From Asparagopsis taxiformis (Eukaryota; Rhodophyta; Florideophyceae; Bonnemaisoniales; Bonnemaisoniaceae): a stretch of 11,214 nucleotides of DNA. Made by a program: the position numbers and the translations under genes. Of this stretch, positions 1 to 7,336 are shown piece after piece. The notes under the pieces were generated by a model. The model made no database searches. It was not told the DNA's origin and worked only from the letters and a program-made list of their open reading frames with translations. Position 1 is the stretch's first letter, and each line of letters opens with the position of its first letter. The stretch is from positions 1 to 11,214 of the forward strand of contig JALQPE010003298.1 of NCBI GenBank assembly GCA_030407315.1. The letters are read 5' to 3'.

Positions 1-187
1 AGGTGCACTTCGTCCGAGCAGTGAACCTGACTGCTTGGTTGCTGTTATGCGTGCAGATGCAAAATACAGACCAAGTTGAAATGGACGCCCGGTGGATGTC
101 CAGCTCAGTTGCATTGCTGTCCAGCCCAGAAATTCTAATTCAGGGCAGAAAAAATATTGCAAAAAACATCGATTTCAGCGGGTCGAT

Positions 188-203
188 TGTGCCGTACGGC
201 ACA
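188..203. repeat. Perfect 16-bp palindrome
   Basis: TGTGCCGTACGGCACA is identical to its reverse complement. The next base pair outward (T187/C204) breaks the symmetry. It lies seven bases left of a second inverted repeat. It could be a binding site for a dimeric protein or part of a transposon subterminal region; no function can be assigned from sequence. Confidence 0.8.
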
Positions 204-209
204 CCCCCA

Positions 210-245
210 TCTCAAAAACATGTTCACATGTGCATGTTTTTGAGA
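210..245. repeat. 13-bp inverted repeat with palindromic spacer
   Basis: The arms 210-222 (TCTCAAAAACATG) and 233-245 (CATGTTTTTGAGA) are exact reverse complements around a 10-base spacer. The spacer itself contains the 8-bp palindrome CACATGTG (225-232). The DNA could extrude as a hairpin, or the site could bind a dimeric protein. The T5 tract in the right arm is not a credible terminator in this eukaryotic context. Confidence 0.8.
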
Positions 246-505
246 ATAGCCCAAATTTTAATTCAAATCAGGACGTCTTCCGGACATAGGGGTGCTCGCG
301 GCCTAGCTCGACAGCTGTAATTGTACCTCATTAAATACTGTTGATGACTGCCTACCGTATACAATCTGGGCTGTTGGCGTATTCTCCGGTACTTGACCTG
401 ACCTGAACGTTCATCGCAGACCGTTGTGGTTACCGACACTATACAGCAATCTTTTTTGTATCTCGTGCAACTCAATCGTTCCATCGCTTCCGGGAAAGCT
501 TCATT

Positions 506-2183
506 ATGCCGCCGCGTATTGCGAAGAAAGCTCCAAAGCCTCCGGGCCTCCAGAAACCCGGTCAGCAGCTGCTGTATCGAGTGCCCGACAATCCCGTGCG
601 AAGAAGCGGTCTGGGCCTACCGGCAGCATTGAACCGCGGTCCGGTAGTCGCAAGACGGACCGGCGCAGAACTGGGGATCCGCAGCGAGAAAGTGAGGAAG
701 GAGGAACGGCGCGGAGAGAGATGGGGCTTGACCGAGGCAAGCGTGCTCGCAGGGACAGTGAACATCATGATGATGACATGATAGTGGCTCAAAACATGTT
801 GGAATTGCGGCAGAGTGCTATGGCAAAGGTATTTCCTCCCGGGTTGGCAGATGCGGAGGTGCTGCAGACGGAGTCCCAGCCGGGGGTTCGCGAGACACTG
901 GAGGCTGTGACCCCCACTGCGCCAACTATGCCGAGTACATCAGCCCCAGCAGGTAATGCAGTCAGGGACCCGAGGATAGCGGCAAGGGATGTTGTTTCTG
1001 AGCAACGTTCACAGGATGCCAACTATCATCGGCGGTCAGGTGGTACTGAGGGGAGAGAGCAGCCGGAGTGCGGGCCTCGTCACAACAGACTGTCATTGGT
1101 GCCAAATATGCGCGTAACGCCCCCGCGACGTCAGGCTATTGCCGATGGAGGACATCATATTCCCGATAGCGTGGAGATGGGGGGACGGTGAGGGCAGAGA
1201 GGTTGCATCCGCCGGAATCCATCGATTTAATGGCGAGTCGCATCAATGCGCAGAAGAAGAAGATCGCGGAGCTGGAAAAAAAGTGTTTAGCCAGGACATA
1301 GCAAACAAGGCGCTCACCACGGAGATAGTTGCGTTGGAGGCTAAGGTGAAGACTCTGCAGGCGGAAAATGCCAGCCTTACTGCAATTGCGAGAACAGGTA
1401 GAATCAGTGATCACGGTGGCGGTAAGTCGAAAATACAGAAAGCCATTCCTGTGAAATACCTTGGAGTTCTTAGGGCGGTTGAGGAAAACCTGACAAAGTG
1501 GTGCAAGAACGAGACTATGGAGCTGGACCCTATAGCGGAACAAACGCAGAGACGTTGGACTGGACGTACCATCGAGGTAGAGCCGGTAGAAGGGGCACTT
1601 TGGAGCGAAAACGGTGTAGGATATATTGCTACCCCTCCGGGCTATATCATCAAGAATCTGCAGTGGTATACACCTTCGTACAGGGACGAGAGTGATCTGC
1701 TGAATGACTTGGTGCGACACGTACTGCGTCAAAGTCCGTGGTGTGATGTGTTTTCCGATGAGAGAGCAGCGTGTGTGCTGTCAAGAGGCTGTGGCGGGGA
1801 GCAAGGAATTGAAAGTGAAGGTGACGCAGAAACTGTCCGACGTGATGAGTGCACGGAAGCGTAATGCGAGGGACAGATTGTTCGGTTCGCTGGGGTACAC
1901 GAAATTAATGTCTAGATGCACGATGCTGACGACGCGAGCTGAGATGGACGAGCGAGAGGAACAAAAGCGCGAAGCGTCTGAGAAGCTTTTGAAACGGGAA
2001 AGCAACGGTGATTTGGATATGGGGAGGTGGCGAACGGCACCGTTCTCAGAGCTGCGATACAGCAAAGGCATGGTTCCTGACAGCTTCGAAATGGAAGTGA
2101 ATGGTGATGCATGGTTTAACAACCGAGTAGCTGTGAATGTGCTGGACATCTTCAGGGTTATTCGATACGACCAGAACAAGTAA
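506..2183 (+). pseudogene. Frameshifted coiled-coil protein, family not recognised
   Basis: One gene appears to run through several frames. ATG 506 begins MPPRIAKKAPKPPG, a basic Pro/Lys-rich start. The signal then moves to the frame open at 424-1191, which is disordered and rich in Arg/Ser/Pro with an EHHDDD patch. It continues in the frame reading RAERLHPPESIDLMASRI (from about 1191), then from about 1280 in the frame open at 1139-1864, and from about 1785 in the frame open at 1704-2183. The switches at 1180-1185 (G6) and 1276-1282 (A7) sit on homopolymers. Across the A7 switch the heptads stay in register (AELEKK, then LTTEIVALEAKVKTLQAENA), so 1230-1380 encodes a leucine-zipper-like coiled coil about 50 residues long. 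The downstream part looks globular (KAIPVKYLGVLRAVEENL, PPGYIIKNLQWYTP) and ends with a Lys/Glu-rich helix. I recognise no known domain. The context suggests a transposon accessory or DNA-binding protein, but that is inference. The start choice is tentative. Confidence 0.55.
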
Positions 2184-2788
2184 TGGACATAGAGACGAGC
2201 ATACTAACGCTGGCGCGCCTGGATGCTTGGCTAGTGACTACTGTGGAGTGTTTGGATGAACCGAAGGGGAAAGGAGGTGCACGGCAGAAGGAGTTTACAA
2301 GGCGGTACAGTCAATATGTGGGGGTAGCTTTTCAGCAATTAGTTGGTATGGTGGTGTACTGCATGTCTTGTCTCCAAGGCTCGCAAGCAAGGGAAGAAAC
2401 GGACGTTGTCGAGAGCGAACAGCGGACTAGTGCACAGTCACGGCATGTGTTTGCAAGCCGTACTGTGACGAGAGAGGCTGTTGAAGTGTGGCAAAGCGGA
2501 GAGGGGTCTGGAATTGTTCATGTCGTTGATGATGTAAACCGCTGCTCATCACTTGTTCTAGTGTCCGAGGATTGGATTCAATCGCATATTACGTCAAACC
2601 TCGGTGCTGTAATGGATTGTGTGATTGCGCAAGGACTAATTGGCGCAGAACTTTTCGTCGTTGACCCATATGCTGGACACCTGAGTGCAAACCTGAATGT
2701 CGAAATCAATGCCCCACAGTATGGGGGCATGGAGCGGCGCCATGCAGCCACTGCTGATAACGGTTTTGGCGTAATGGAGGATGGTTGA
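2183..2788 (+). CDS. Hypothetical protein, 201 aa, downstream ORF of unknown family
   Basis: This uninterrupted ORF starts at the ATG that shares its A with the stop of the previous frame (TAATG, 2181-2185). It ends 77 bp before the 3' end of the convergent transposase. The protein starts MDIETSILTLARLDAWLVTT, followed by a charged KGKGGARQKEFTRRY segment. A hydrophobic stretch follows (QLVGMVVYCMSCL, too short and mixed to call a membrane segment), then a beta-rich-looking C-terminal half (GSGIVHVVDDVNRCSSLVLV, GAELFVVDPYAG). I see no catalytic motif I can name. It may be a separate small protein made by reinitiation, or the C-terminal part of the upstream protein joined by one more indel; the abutting ends and similar composition make the second quite possible. 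Function unknown. Confidence 0.5.
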   Translation: MDIETSILTLARLDAWLVTTVECLDEPKGKGGARQKEFTRRYSQYVGVAFQQLVGMVVYCMSCLQGSQAREETDVVESEQRTSAQSRHVFASRTVTREAVEVWQSGEGSGIVHVVDDVNRCSSLVLVSEDWIQSHITSNLGAVMDCVIAQGLIGAELFVVDPYAGHLSANLNVEINAPQYGGMERRHAATADNGFGVMEDG

Positions 2789-2865
2789 AATTAGTGCAGT
2801 AAATGTGACGTTGACTAGAAGGCTTATCATGTAGTACATTATCAATAGAGTGCTGCGATTTAGAT
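2789..2865. other. 77-bp intergenic space between convergent genes
   Basis: This very short spacer separates the stop of the plus-strand ORF (TGA 2786-2788) from the stop of the minus-strand transposase (TAA, complement of 2866-2868). No canonical AATAAA is seen on the plus strand here. The plus-strand transcript must therefore end by a weaker signal or run into the antisense gene. Confidence 0.6.
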
Positions 2866-2870
2866 TTATT
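2865..2870 (-). promoter_or_regulatory. AATAAA polyadenylation signal overlapping the transposase stop
   Basis: On the minus strand the last codons are GAA GAA GAA TAA ATC. The stop TAA lies inside a canonical AATAAA hexamer (plus-strand TTTATT, 2865-2870). If used, cleavage would fall some 10-30 bases later, inside the short spacer before the convergent gene. The hexamer match is certain; its use is inference. Confidence 0.4.
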
Positions 2871-4092
2871 CTTCTTCATTATCATCTGTGAATTGGTAAT
2901 CAGTGTTGGTGTAGAAGCGGTTGAGATAGAAACGGTGGTCCGACCAGTGCATTTGTTTCGTAAATGGCTTGACTGGAAAGTTACTTCGTACGATGTGCAC
3001 GGTGCCAGATATAGTAGATGCAGGAATGAGGTCAAACCAAGGACCACCTGCACTGTGGGATGCAGTGTCATTGCTGTCAACGGATCCGTTGTCCGGGTCC
3101 CATGTGGACCACTTTAAACAAATGCACCCAAGTGATTTTTCCACAGCGGTTTTTGGGGCAAAGCAGGTCATATACTGAACGAAAGCGAGTTCTACAGGTT
3201 GAAACAGGTTTGGAGACTGCAGGCGTACCAGTGCCAGGACGCGCCCTACCCATATGGTTCTGTAGTCATCGGCAGTTCCGGAGATGACGACAAAGGACTG
3301 CTGCGATCTCTTTGCGGGGCCGAACGATGAAGTTGCAAAGACGCGCTGCTGCTTGTGCCTCGACACGTTTGTGGGGCGAAGCATGCCACTGTGCGGGTCA
3401 AAGTCGTCGGCATCTGGGACGTACCCTCCCATGACGTAGGCGGACTTTACCACGGTGACGGAAATGTCCATGTCATGTATTGGAGGGCCTTCTGCCGTGG
3501 CGCGCAGTCTAGCGAGGGTGAGGAACGCTTGTGCAGCTGTGTCACCGAGTTGCTGGAATAGCGTTATGGTGCCAGACGGGAACGAGGAGTTGTGCAGCGG
3601 CAAAAGAGTGGCAGGATCGGGCTGTCCGTCGATATCTGCAACGAGGAGGGTTGCATCGGGCAGCAGGGAGGCAAAGTCGTGCAGTGCAACGGTGAATCCG
3701 TCGCGAACGAGTACTGCACCGTCTGTGGGCGATATCATGCGTGCGTTTCCCAATGTGTTCGATGGGGTATGACCAGTTGGAGTGGCCAAGGAGAATTCCA
3801 TGTGGCGAATAGTCTCTTCCATGGCTGTGGAGCGCCTTCGAGAGGTTTTCCTATAACTCTGTTTGAACAGAAGATGCGAGTGTTCGTAGGGGCCTGCATC
3901 AATGTGTTCCAGGGCGCCATATCTCTGCAAGTCACCGGGAAGATGGTCTAGAAGATGGAACTTGAAAGTTTTGAGACCTGTGGTGTGGAATGGGCCGAGG
4001 GTGGAGAGCATTGATTGTTTGAAATAGGAAATGGAGTTCTGGAGGCTTTCTAGTTCGGCGGCAGTCCAGTGCTTGATGCGACCGCGTTTCAT
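2866..4092 (-). CDS. Transposase C-terminal segment, 408 aa open frame
   Basis: This is the longest intact frame in the window. The ATG at 4092 overlaps the stop of the previous segment as ATGA (4089-4092), but it is unlikely to be a true start. The same frame upstream reads QYSDLVAWV straight into MKRGRIKHW, and the frame change is better placed at the G5 run 4137-4141. Residues about 40-100 carry TFKFHLLDHLPGDLQRYG and YEHSHLLFKQSYRKTSRRR, the terminal catalytic block with a likely Glu. Residues about 110-300 are less conserved, with a probable beta-rich insert. Residues about 350-395 (GPWFDLIPASTISGTVHIV, then RFYLNRFY) match the C-terminal domain seen in many Plavaka-type transposases. 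The tail is acidic (DDNEEE). Confidence 0.75.
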   Translation of the reverse strand: MKRGRIKHWTAAELESLQNSISYFKQSMLSTLGPFHTTGLKTFKFHLLDHLPGDLQRYGALEHIDAGPYEHSHLLFKQSYRKTSRRRSTAMEETIRHMEFSLATPTGHTPSNTLGNARMISPTDGAVLVRDGFTVALHDFASLLPDATLLVADIDGQPDPATLLPLHNSSFPSGTITLFQQLGDTAAQAFLTLARLRATAEGPPIHDMDISVTVVKSAYVMGGYVPDADDFDPHSGMLRPTNVSRHKQQRVFATSSFGPAKRSQQSFVVISGTADDYRTIWVGRVLALVRLQSPNLFQPVELAFVQYMTCFAPKTAVEKSLGCICLKWSTWDPDNGSVDSNDTASHSAGGPWFDLIPASTISGTVHIVRSNFPVKPFTKQMHWSDHRFYLNRFYTNTDYQFTDDNEEE

Positions 4093-5491
4093 GACCCATG
4101 CGACGAGGTCAGAGTATTGCGTGCAGATGGAAGTGAGGGGGCTGTATCTACTTCGTCACAGCATGTGTCAATGAATGCTGCGATGAAAGGGAACACCATG
4201 TCGACATGGTGATAGTCTTTGGCTGCGAGCATGCCGCGTATGCCGTCCTCCGTGAAGAGGCCGTTCAAATTGGTGCCCTTCTCACCCTTGGAGAAGTCGA
4301 CATGAAGACCGGTGATGTAGTAGTCGCGTTCGATAGCGGACAGAATGCTGTTTGAGCCGGCGAGGATGGATTTTTTCACCTTCTTGAAGGTGCGAGGTGT
4401 CCCGGAATGGGAGGCAGTGGTGGTGAGGTCTGGGGAGCTGAGGCGGTGGACAATGCACTGTTTGATGAGCTTTGAGATGCCGAGGTGGAGATTGTGCAGA
4501 GGCTCGAAGGAGAAAATGTTGTAGGGGTCTAGGGGACTGTTGGTGGGTAAAAGAGCGGTCGATTCGAGGACAGAGTGTTGTTCGAGGAGGGAGAGAGCTT
4601 CGAGCGGAGCAGTTGTATGCTCCTGAGCGCTCTCTTGGCGTGCAGAGCGTGTATCATCGAGGGAGCGGGGCTGGTGTGGCGCGGTGGATTCAAGTTGAGT
4701 GGCGGGGATGTAGCAGCGGTGGCAGGGATGTGTGGTGGTAGTGCTGTTGCGAGCTGCATGACAGCTCTTTGGCCTCTGGAAAGTCGCAGCAATAATTGGC
4801 TAGGATGGGAAAGCATTGGCGGGCAGTTGCAGTGGAGTCTGTGCAGGGGAACCCGGAAGAGAACGCGGTGGATAGGGACGAAAACACTTTTTCGAGTGCT
4901 TTATGAAGAATATCAATTTTGCGAGCGCGACTAGCAGAACTAGAGGTTGTCGGCATTTCATCACCGAACAAGGCGTTGGACGAAGGGTTAACAATGTACG
5001 GAAGATACCCGATGGTGAGGCGGTACGGATGCAGTGGCGACGGAGGGGGGCGGAGAAGTTGAGCAGTGTGACGTGTATGGGGTATGCGACGATTGCGGAG
5101 CTCTTGAGGCTTGTGCTGCTCTTGTCGGAGTACACTTGGAGGAGGCCGGCAAAGGAGGAAGGTGTGGGATCAGTTTCCTCTGCCCATACGACCTGTGGAT
5201 CTTCCGAGAGCTGCACGCGCTGTCTAGTAACCTGGTGCAGCGTTTTCGCGAATTCTGTGTGTAGGGGATGAGAAAATATTGCGGTGCCGTCTGGGGCGGT
5301 CTGTGGGGAGGGGTGGAAGAGAGTATTTTGGTCGTTAGCCAGTGCTAACTGCCTGCGGAGCATGTCGACTGGGTCGCGGAGGTACAGCTGTGCCGAGTAC
5401 TTACCAGTTTTGTCTGGAATGATGTGGCTCTTGTAACCTTCGGTGCGGAAATGTGTTTCGACCATGGAAGCGGTAACGTGGCGACATTCTT

Positions 5492-5899
5492 CTACACGGT
5501 GCGAACGGCGCTGTTGAACTTTTCTAGGGAGAATGCGGGGTCTTGTAGGATGGTGATGACTTCGCTCACGCGGCCAGCGCCGGCCTTGTACTCGAGGGTT
5601 GTGAGACTGGGCGAGGGATTGCACGAGGAGGTCTGCGCGGGAGGGGGTTGAGGTGGTGGCAGTGGAGCGTCACAGGGTGAGTCGCTGGAGGAAGCACGAC
5701 CAGATTCTGGGTCTGGGGAGCTGGGTTGCGGGGAATCATGGTCGCCGTTTCGAGCAGGCTCATGGGTGACGGCAGGGACACGAGCGTTGTTGAAATGTTG
5801 GGAGAGGGGGTTGAAACGGTAGCGACACGTTCGCTCATGCAGCGCGAGCGCATAAGCATCTACGCAGTAGTAGAAGCACCCTTCATACTTGCATTCCAT
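5492..5899 (-). CDS. Transposase N-terminal segment with C2HC zinc finger
   Basis: This is the first open segment of the transposase. ATG 5899 is preferred over the in-frame upstream ATG at 6088 because MECKYEGC begins the finger directly, and the 63 upstream residues look like translated leader. The finger spacing is C3-x4-C8-x12-H21-x3-C25 (about 5825-5893), a C2H2-like fold with a terminal Cys. It is followed by about 60 residues rich in Pro, Ser, Asp and Glu (for example SPCDAPLPPPQPPPAQ), a probable flexible linker. The segment then reads FSLEKFNSAVRTV and hits a stop at 5492, where the family signal continues in another frame. A finger at the N-terminus is common in Plavaka transposases and probably binds element ends. 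Confidence 0.7.
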   Translation of the reverse strand: MECKYEGCFYYCVDAYALALHERTCRYRFNPLSQHFNNARVPAVTHEPARNGDHDSPQPSSPDPESGRASSSDSPCDAPLPPPQPPPAQTSSCNPSPSLTTLEYKAGAGRVSEVITILQDPAFSLEKFNSAVRTV

Positions 5900-6496
5900 G
5901 TCGAGTTTTGACGCAAAGGGAGGATTGCGAGCTGAACAGGGAGACTGTGCCGTCCAGATGCGACCAATTTTATTTTTGTGGTGCTTTCGAGACTTGGAAT
6001 GTAACGTGTTCGTTCGTAGTTTTGTGGGTAGTAGTTTTGTGCTCACTCCAGCTGACATCCCAACGGTGGAATTTAACCGAGAGTTCAATCATTTCCAACT
6101 GTTACATCACATTGCGTGCTGGCAACGTGTGCATGGAAGGACGAACGACTGCCCTGGGACATGAATTTTCAATTAATTCATTTGTAATAATAAACTTTTT
6201 TATTTCCAACTTCGTGGAATCTGAATGTGCTTTACAGCGGATATGCCACGGATCATGTAAGGAAAGCAAATGGATTCTCATATATATTTATATGTTTATA
6301 TTCGTTGTTCTCGATCCGGATCTCATTGTTCGGGGATTCAGAGACCATGGCTTGGGCCATACTCAATCTCACTGCCGGCGATGATTTCGAGTATGCACAG
6401 CAAGACTTAAGCGGACGCAGAAAGCTGTCCGGTCGACGCCGCAGGCTCCACTCCCGCCCTCATCACCGACTGATATTTTGACCGACTTTGCTTTTT
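5900..6496. other. Non-coding right flank / 5' region of the transposase gene
   Basis: I see no convincing gene. The first 200 bases would be the promoter and leader of the minus-strand transposase. AT-rich patches lie at 6165-6205 (including AATAAA on the plus strand at 6189-6194) and 6278-6302 (TATATATTTATATG). No terminal inverted repeat pairing with 1-505 was found. If the transposon's right end is here, it is either short or too diverged to see by eye. Confidence 0.45.
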
Positions 6497-6532
6497 TACG
6501 TGCGCGAATCTTGATCAAGATTCGCGCACGTA
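6497..6532. repeat. Perfect 36-bp palindrome
   Basis: The sequence from TACGTGCGCGAATCTTGA to its exact reverse complement has no spacer and no mismatch (centre TTGATCAA at 6511-6518). The next pair outward (T6496/C6533) breaks the symmetry. It marks the change from the transposase flank to the repeat-rich zone. It could be two short inverted termini joined head to head, a relic of a MITE-like insertion, or a dimer binding site. Confidence 0.9.
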
Positions 6533-7336
6533 CCTTCGTTCCATCCTCTACCCTCGAGGGTATGCGTTGAGGGAAGCGTGGGTTTTGAGTCTGACTATTT
6601 CCGTTGATGCGATATTTTTCATGGGAAGCCTGTTGACTGATGGTGTGTATTGAGCGGAGGATGGAAGAGAGGTACGTGAAGTTTTGAAAGTATGCTGTGA
6701 GGGAAGGTTGATTTTGAGTCTGACTGTTGTGGTTGATTCCGATGTTGTGTAGATGATGCAGGAATGTTGATGACGGAAGTAAGTTTCATTGAGCGCCAAG
6801 ATGTGTTTTGCGAAGATATGGACTGCTGACTTTGATTATTCATTGCAAGGTTTTTGGATCATGGTTTGTATTGTGTGTAGGATGGATGAGAGGTAAGTAA
6901 GGGAGTTTTCTAGGATATCTGTCGTGGTAAGCGTTGCTTTTGAATCTGACTGTTGGGGTTGATGTTTTGTATGTGATGCAGGAGTGGTGAAGCAGGAACG
7001 GCAGGACTGAAGGAGAGTGAAGAAGGGATCTAGGAAGATGGGGAATGAAGCTGTGAGGTGTTTCTGGTATGTGTATATTTTGGGGCATACGATAGAAGTG
7101 AGAGTGGGTTTCAAGTGGTGTAAGATTTTGCTGACCATGTTCGTGTTTGATGTCTTGATGATTTAATGGGCTGGGGTGGTGTCGAGGAAAGCGGGGATGG
7201 AATTGGGAAGGAGCGGATTTTTTTGTAATCTAGGTCGTGAGGGTTCTTGAAGTATGTGCGATGGTGGTGCATGGCGTTCGGATGGTAGGGAGAACGCGAT
7301 AGTGAGGGAGATGGGTGATCGACGATATGCTGACAG
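6533..7336. other. Non-coding, G-rich plus strand, holding diverged dispersed repeats
   Basis: There is no supported gene. Minus-strand open frames at 6548-6799 and 6836-7138 are long for their position, but they are Ser/Thr/His/Pro-rich and follow the underlying DNA repeat (HSCIIYTTSE and HSCITYKTST occupy equivalent positions), so openness probably reflects the C/T-rich strand. From 7000 to 7336 the sequence stays purine-rich on the plus strand with no further clear unit. Confidence 0.5.
6560..6990. repeat. Diverged ~131-bp direct repeats, two full and one partial copy
   Basis: Copies at about 6640-6770 and 6861-6990 align along their length. They share TGTATTG, GGATGGA-GAGAGGTA, TTTTGAGTCTGACTGTTG (TTTTGAATCTGACTGTTG in the second), GGTTGAT and GATGCAGGA. 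A third partial copy at about 6560-6615 keeps TATGCGTTGAGGGAAG and TTTTGAGTCTGACTA. The offset between full copies is about 221 bp, so this is an interspersed, not strictly head-to-tail, repeat. Identity is moderate, implying old duplication. Confidence 0.7.

Larger units (their letters stand above)
1..505. other. Non-coding left flank / upstream region of the plus-strand gene
   Basis: I find no convincing protein here. The short open frames have no family-like composition. The stretch holds two perfect inverted repeats (188-203 and 210-245) and an imperfect direct repeat around them (about 124-145 and 249-271, both of the form GCCC-A-rich-TTCTAATTCAGG or TTTAATTCAAATCAGG). It is the region where a promoter and the left end of a DNA transposon would be expected if the neighbouring genes form one element. 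No terminal inverted repeat matching the right side (5900-6540) could be found by eye. Confidence 0.5.
506..5899. mobile_element. Candidate two-gene Plavaka-like DNA transposon (coding core only)
   Basis: A plus-strand unit (506-2788) and a minus-strand transposase (5899-2866) converge with 77 bp between their stop codons. The coordinates given cover the coding core only, because no terminal inverted repeats or target-site duplications could be seen by eye, and the left end may lie within or before 1-505. Two-gene layouts are known for CACTA/En-Spm-like elements, to which Plavaka elements are related. The link between the two units is inferred from adjacency and shared decay pattern. The alternative is two unrelated neighbouring genes or nested elements. 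Confidence 0.5.
2866..5899 (-). pseudogene. Plavaka-like DDE transposase, broken by four frameshifts
   Basis: Cut-and-paste DNA transposase, nuclear, acting on the element's own ends. From ATG 5899 the protein reads in five segments. (1) 5899 to about 5500: C2HC finger, then a Pro/Ser-rich linker. (2) To about 5047: LYLRDPVDMLRRQLA, then VYSDKSSTSLKSSAIVAYPI, the family's SDK block with the likely first catalytic Asp. (3) To about 4730: YRLTIGYLPYIVNPSS and RQCFPILANYCCDFPEAKEL. (4) To about 4139: HPCHRCYIPA (zinc-knuckle-like) and FEPLHNLHLGISKLIKQ. (5) To 2866: TFKFHLLDHLPGDLQRYG, YEHSHLLFKQSYRKTS with the likely catalytic Glu, and a C-terminal domain ending DLIPASTISGTVHIV..FYLNRFY. Switch points lie near 5495, 5047 (G6 at 5045-5050), 4727 and 4139 (G5 at 4137-4141). 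At about 1010 codons the length is normal for the group. Block order and wording match Plavaka transposases of fungi as I remember them; KDZ or another CMC-related branch is possible. As written it cannot give a full protein. Confidence 0.82.

Noticed and set aside
3..484. Short ORFs at the left edge (3-320, 92-289, 263-484)
   Set aside because: No family resemblance or coding-like composition; they run across the palindromes and on both strands at once.
1180..1440. Short spliceosomal introns to explain frame changes in the plus-strand gene (for example GGTGAGG at 1187, GGTAAGTC at 1422)
   Set aside because: The coiled coil continues through the switch without a gap, and the second donor-like site lies inside an open frame, so indels fit better; introns elsewhere cannot be excluded without RNA.
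4089..4092. ATGA overlap as a translational coupling start for a separate 408-aa protein
   Set aside because: The downstream frame is already open and family-like before the ATG (QYSDLVAWV), so the overlap is a by-product of a frameshift at the G5 run 4137-4141.
2893..5651. Many plus-strand ORFs of 65-122 aa across the transposase
   Set aside because: Antisense shadows of the minus-strand transposase, which has recognisable family blocks in the right order.
93..6060. Inverted match GGATGTC(C)AGCT at about 93-104 and near 6046-6060 as terminal inverted repeats
   Set aside because: Only about 10-11 bases with a gap, and the flanks do not continue the match; chance level for two 500-base regions.
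6189..6194. AATAAA as the poly(A) signal of a plus-strand gene
   Set aside because: No plus-strand gene ends upstream of it; it sits in an AT-rich stretch where the hexamer is expected by chance.
6548..7138. Minus-strand ORFs of 82-100 aa as genes
   Set aside because: Low-complexity Ser/Thr/His/Pro composition, overlapping frames of similar length, and openness explained by a C/T-rich strand and DNA repeats.
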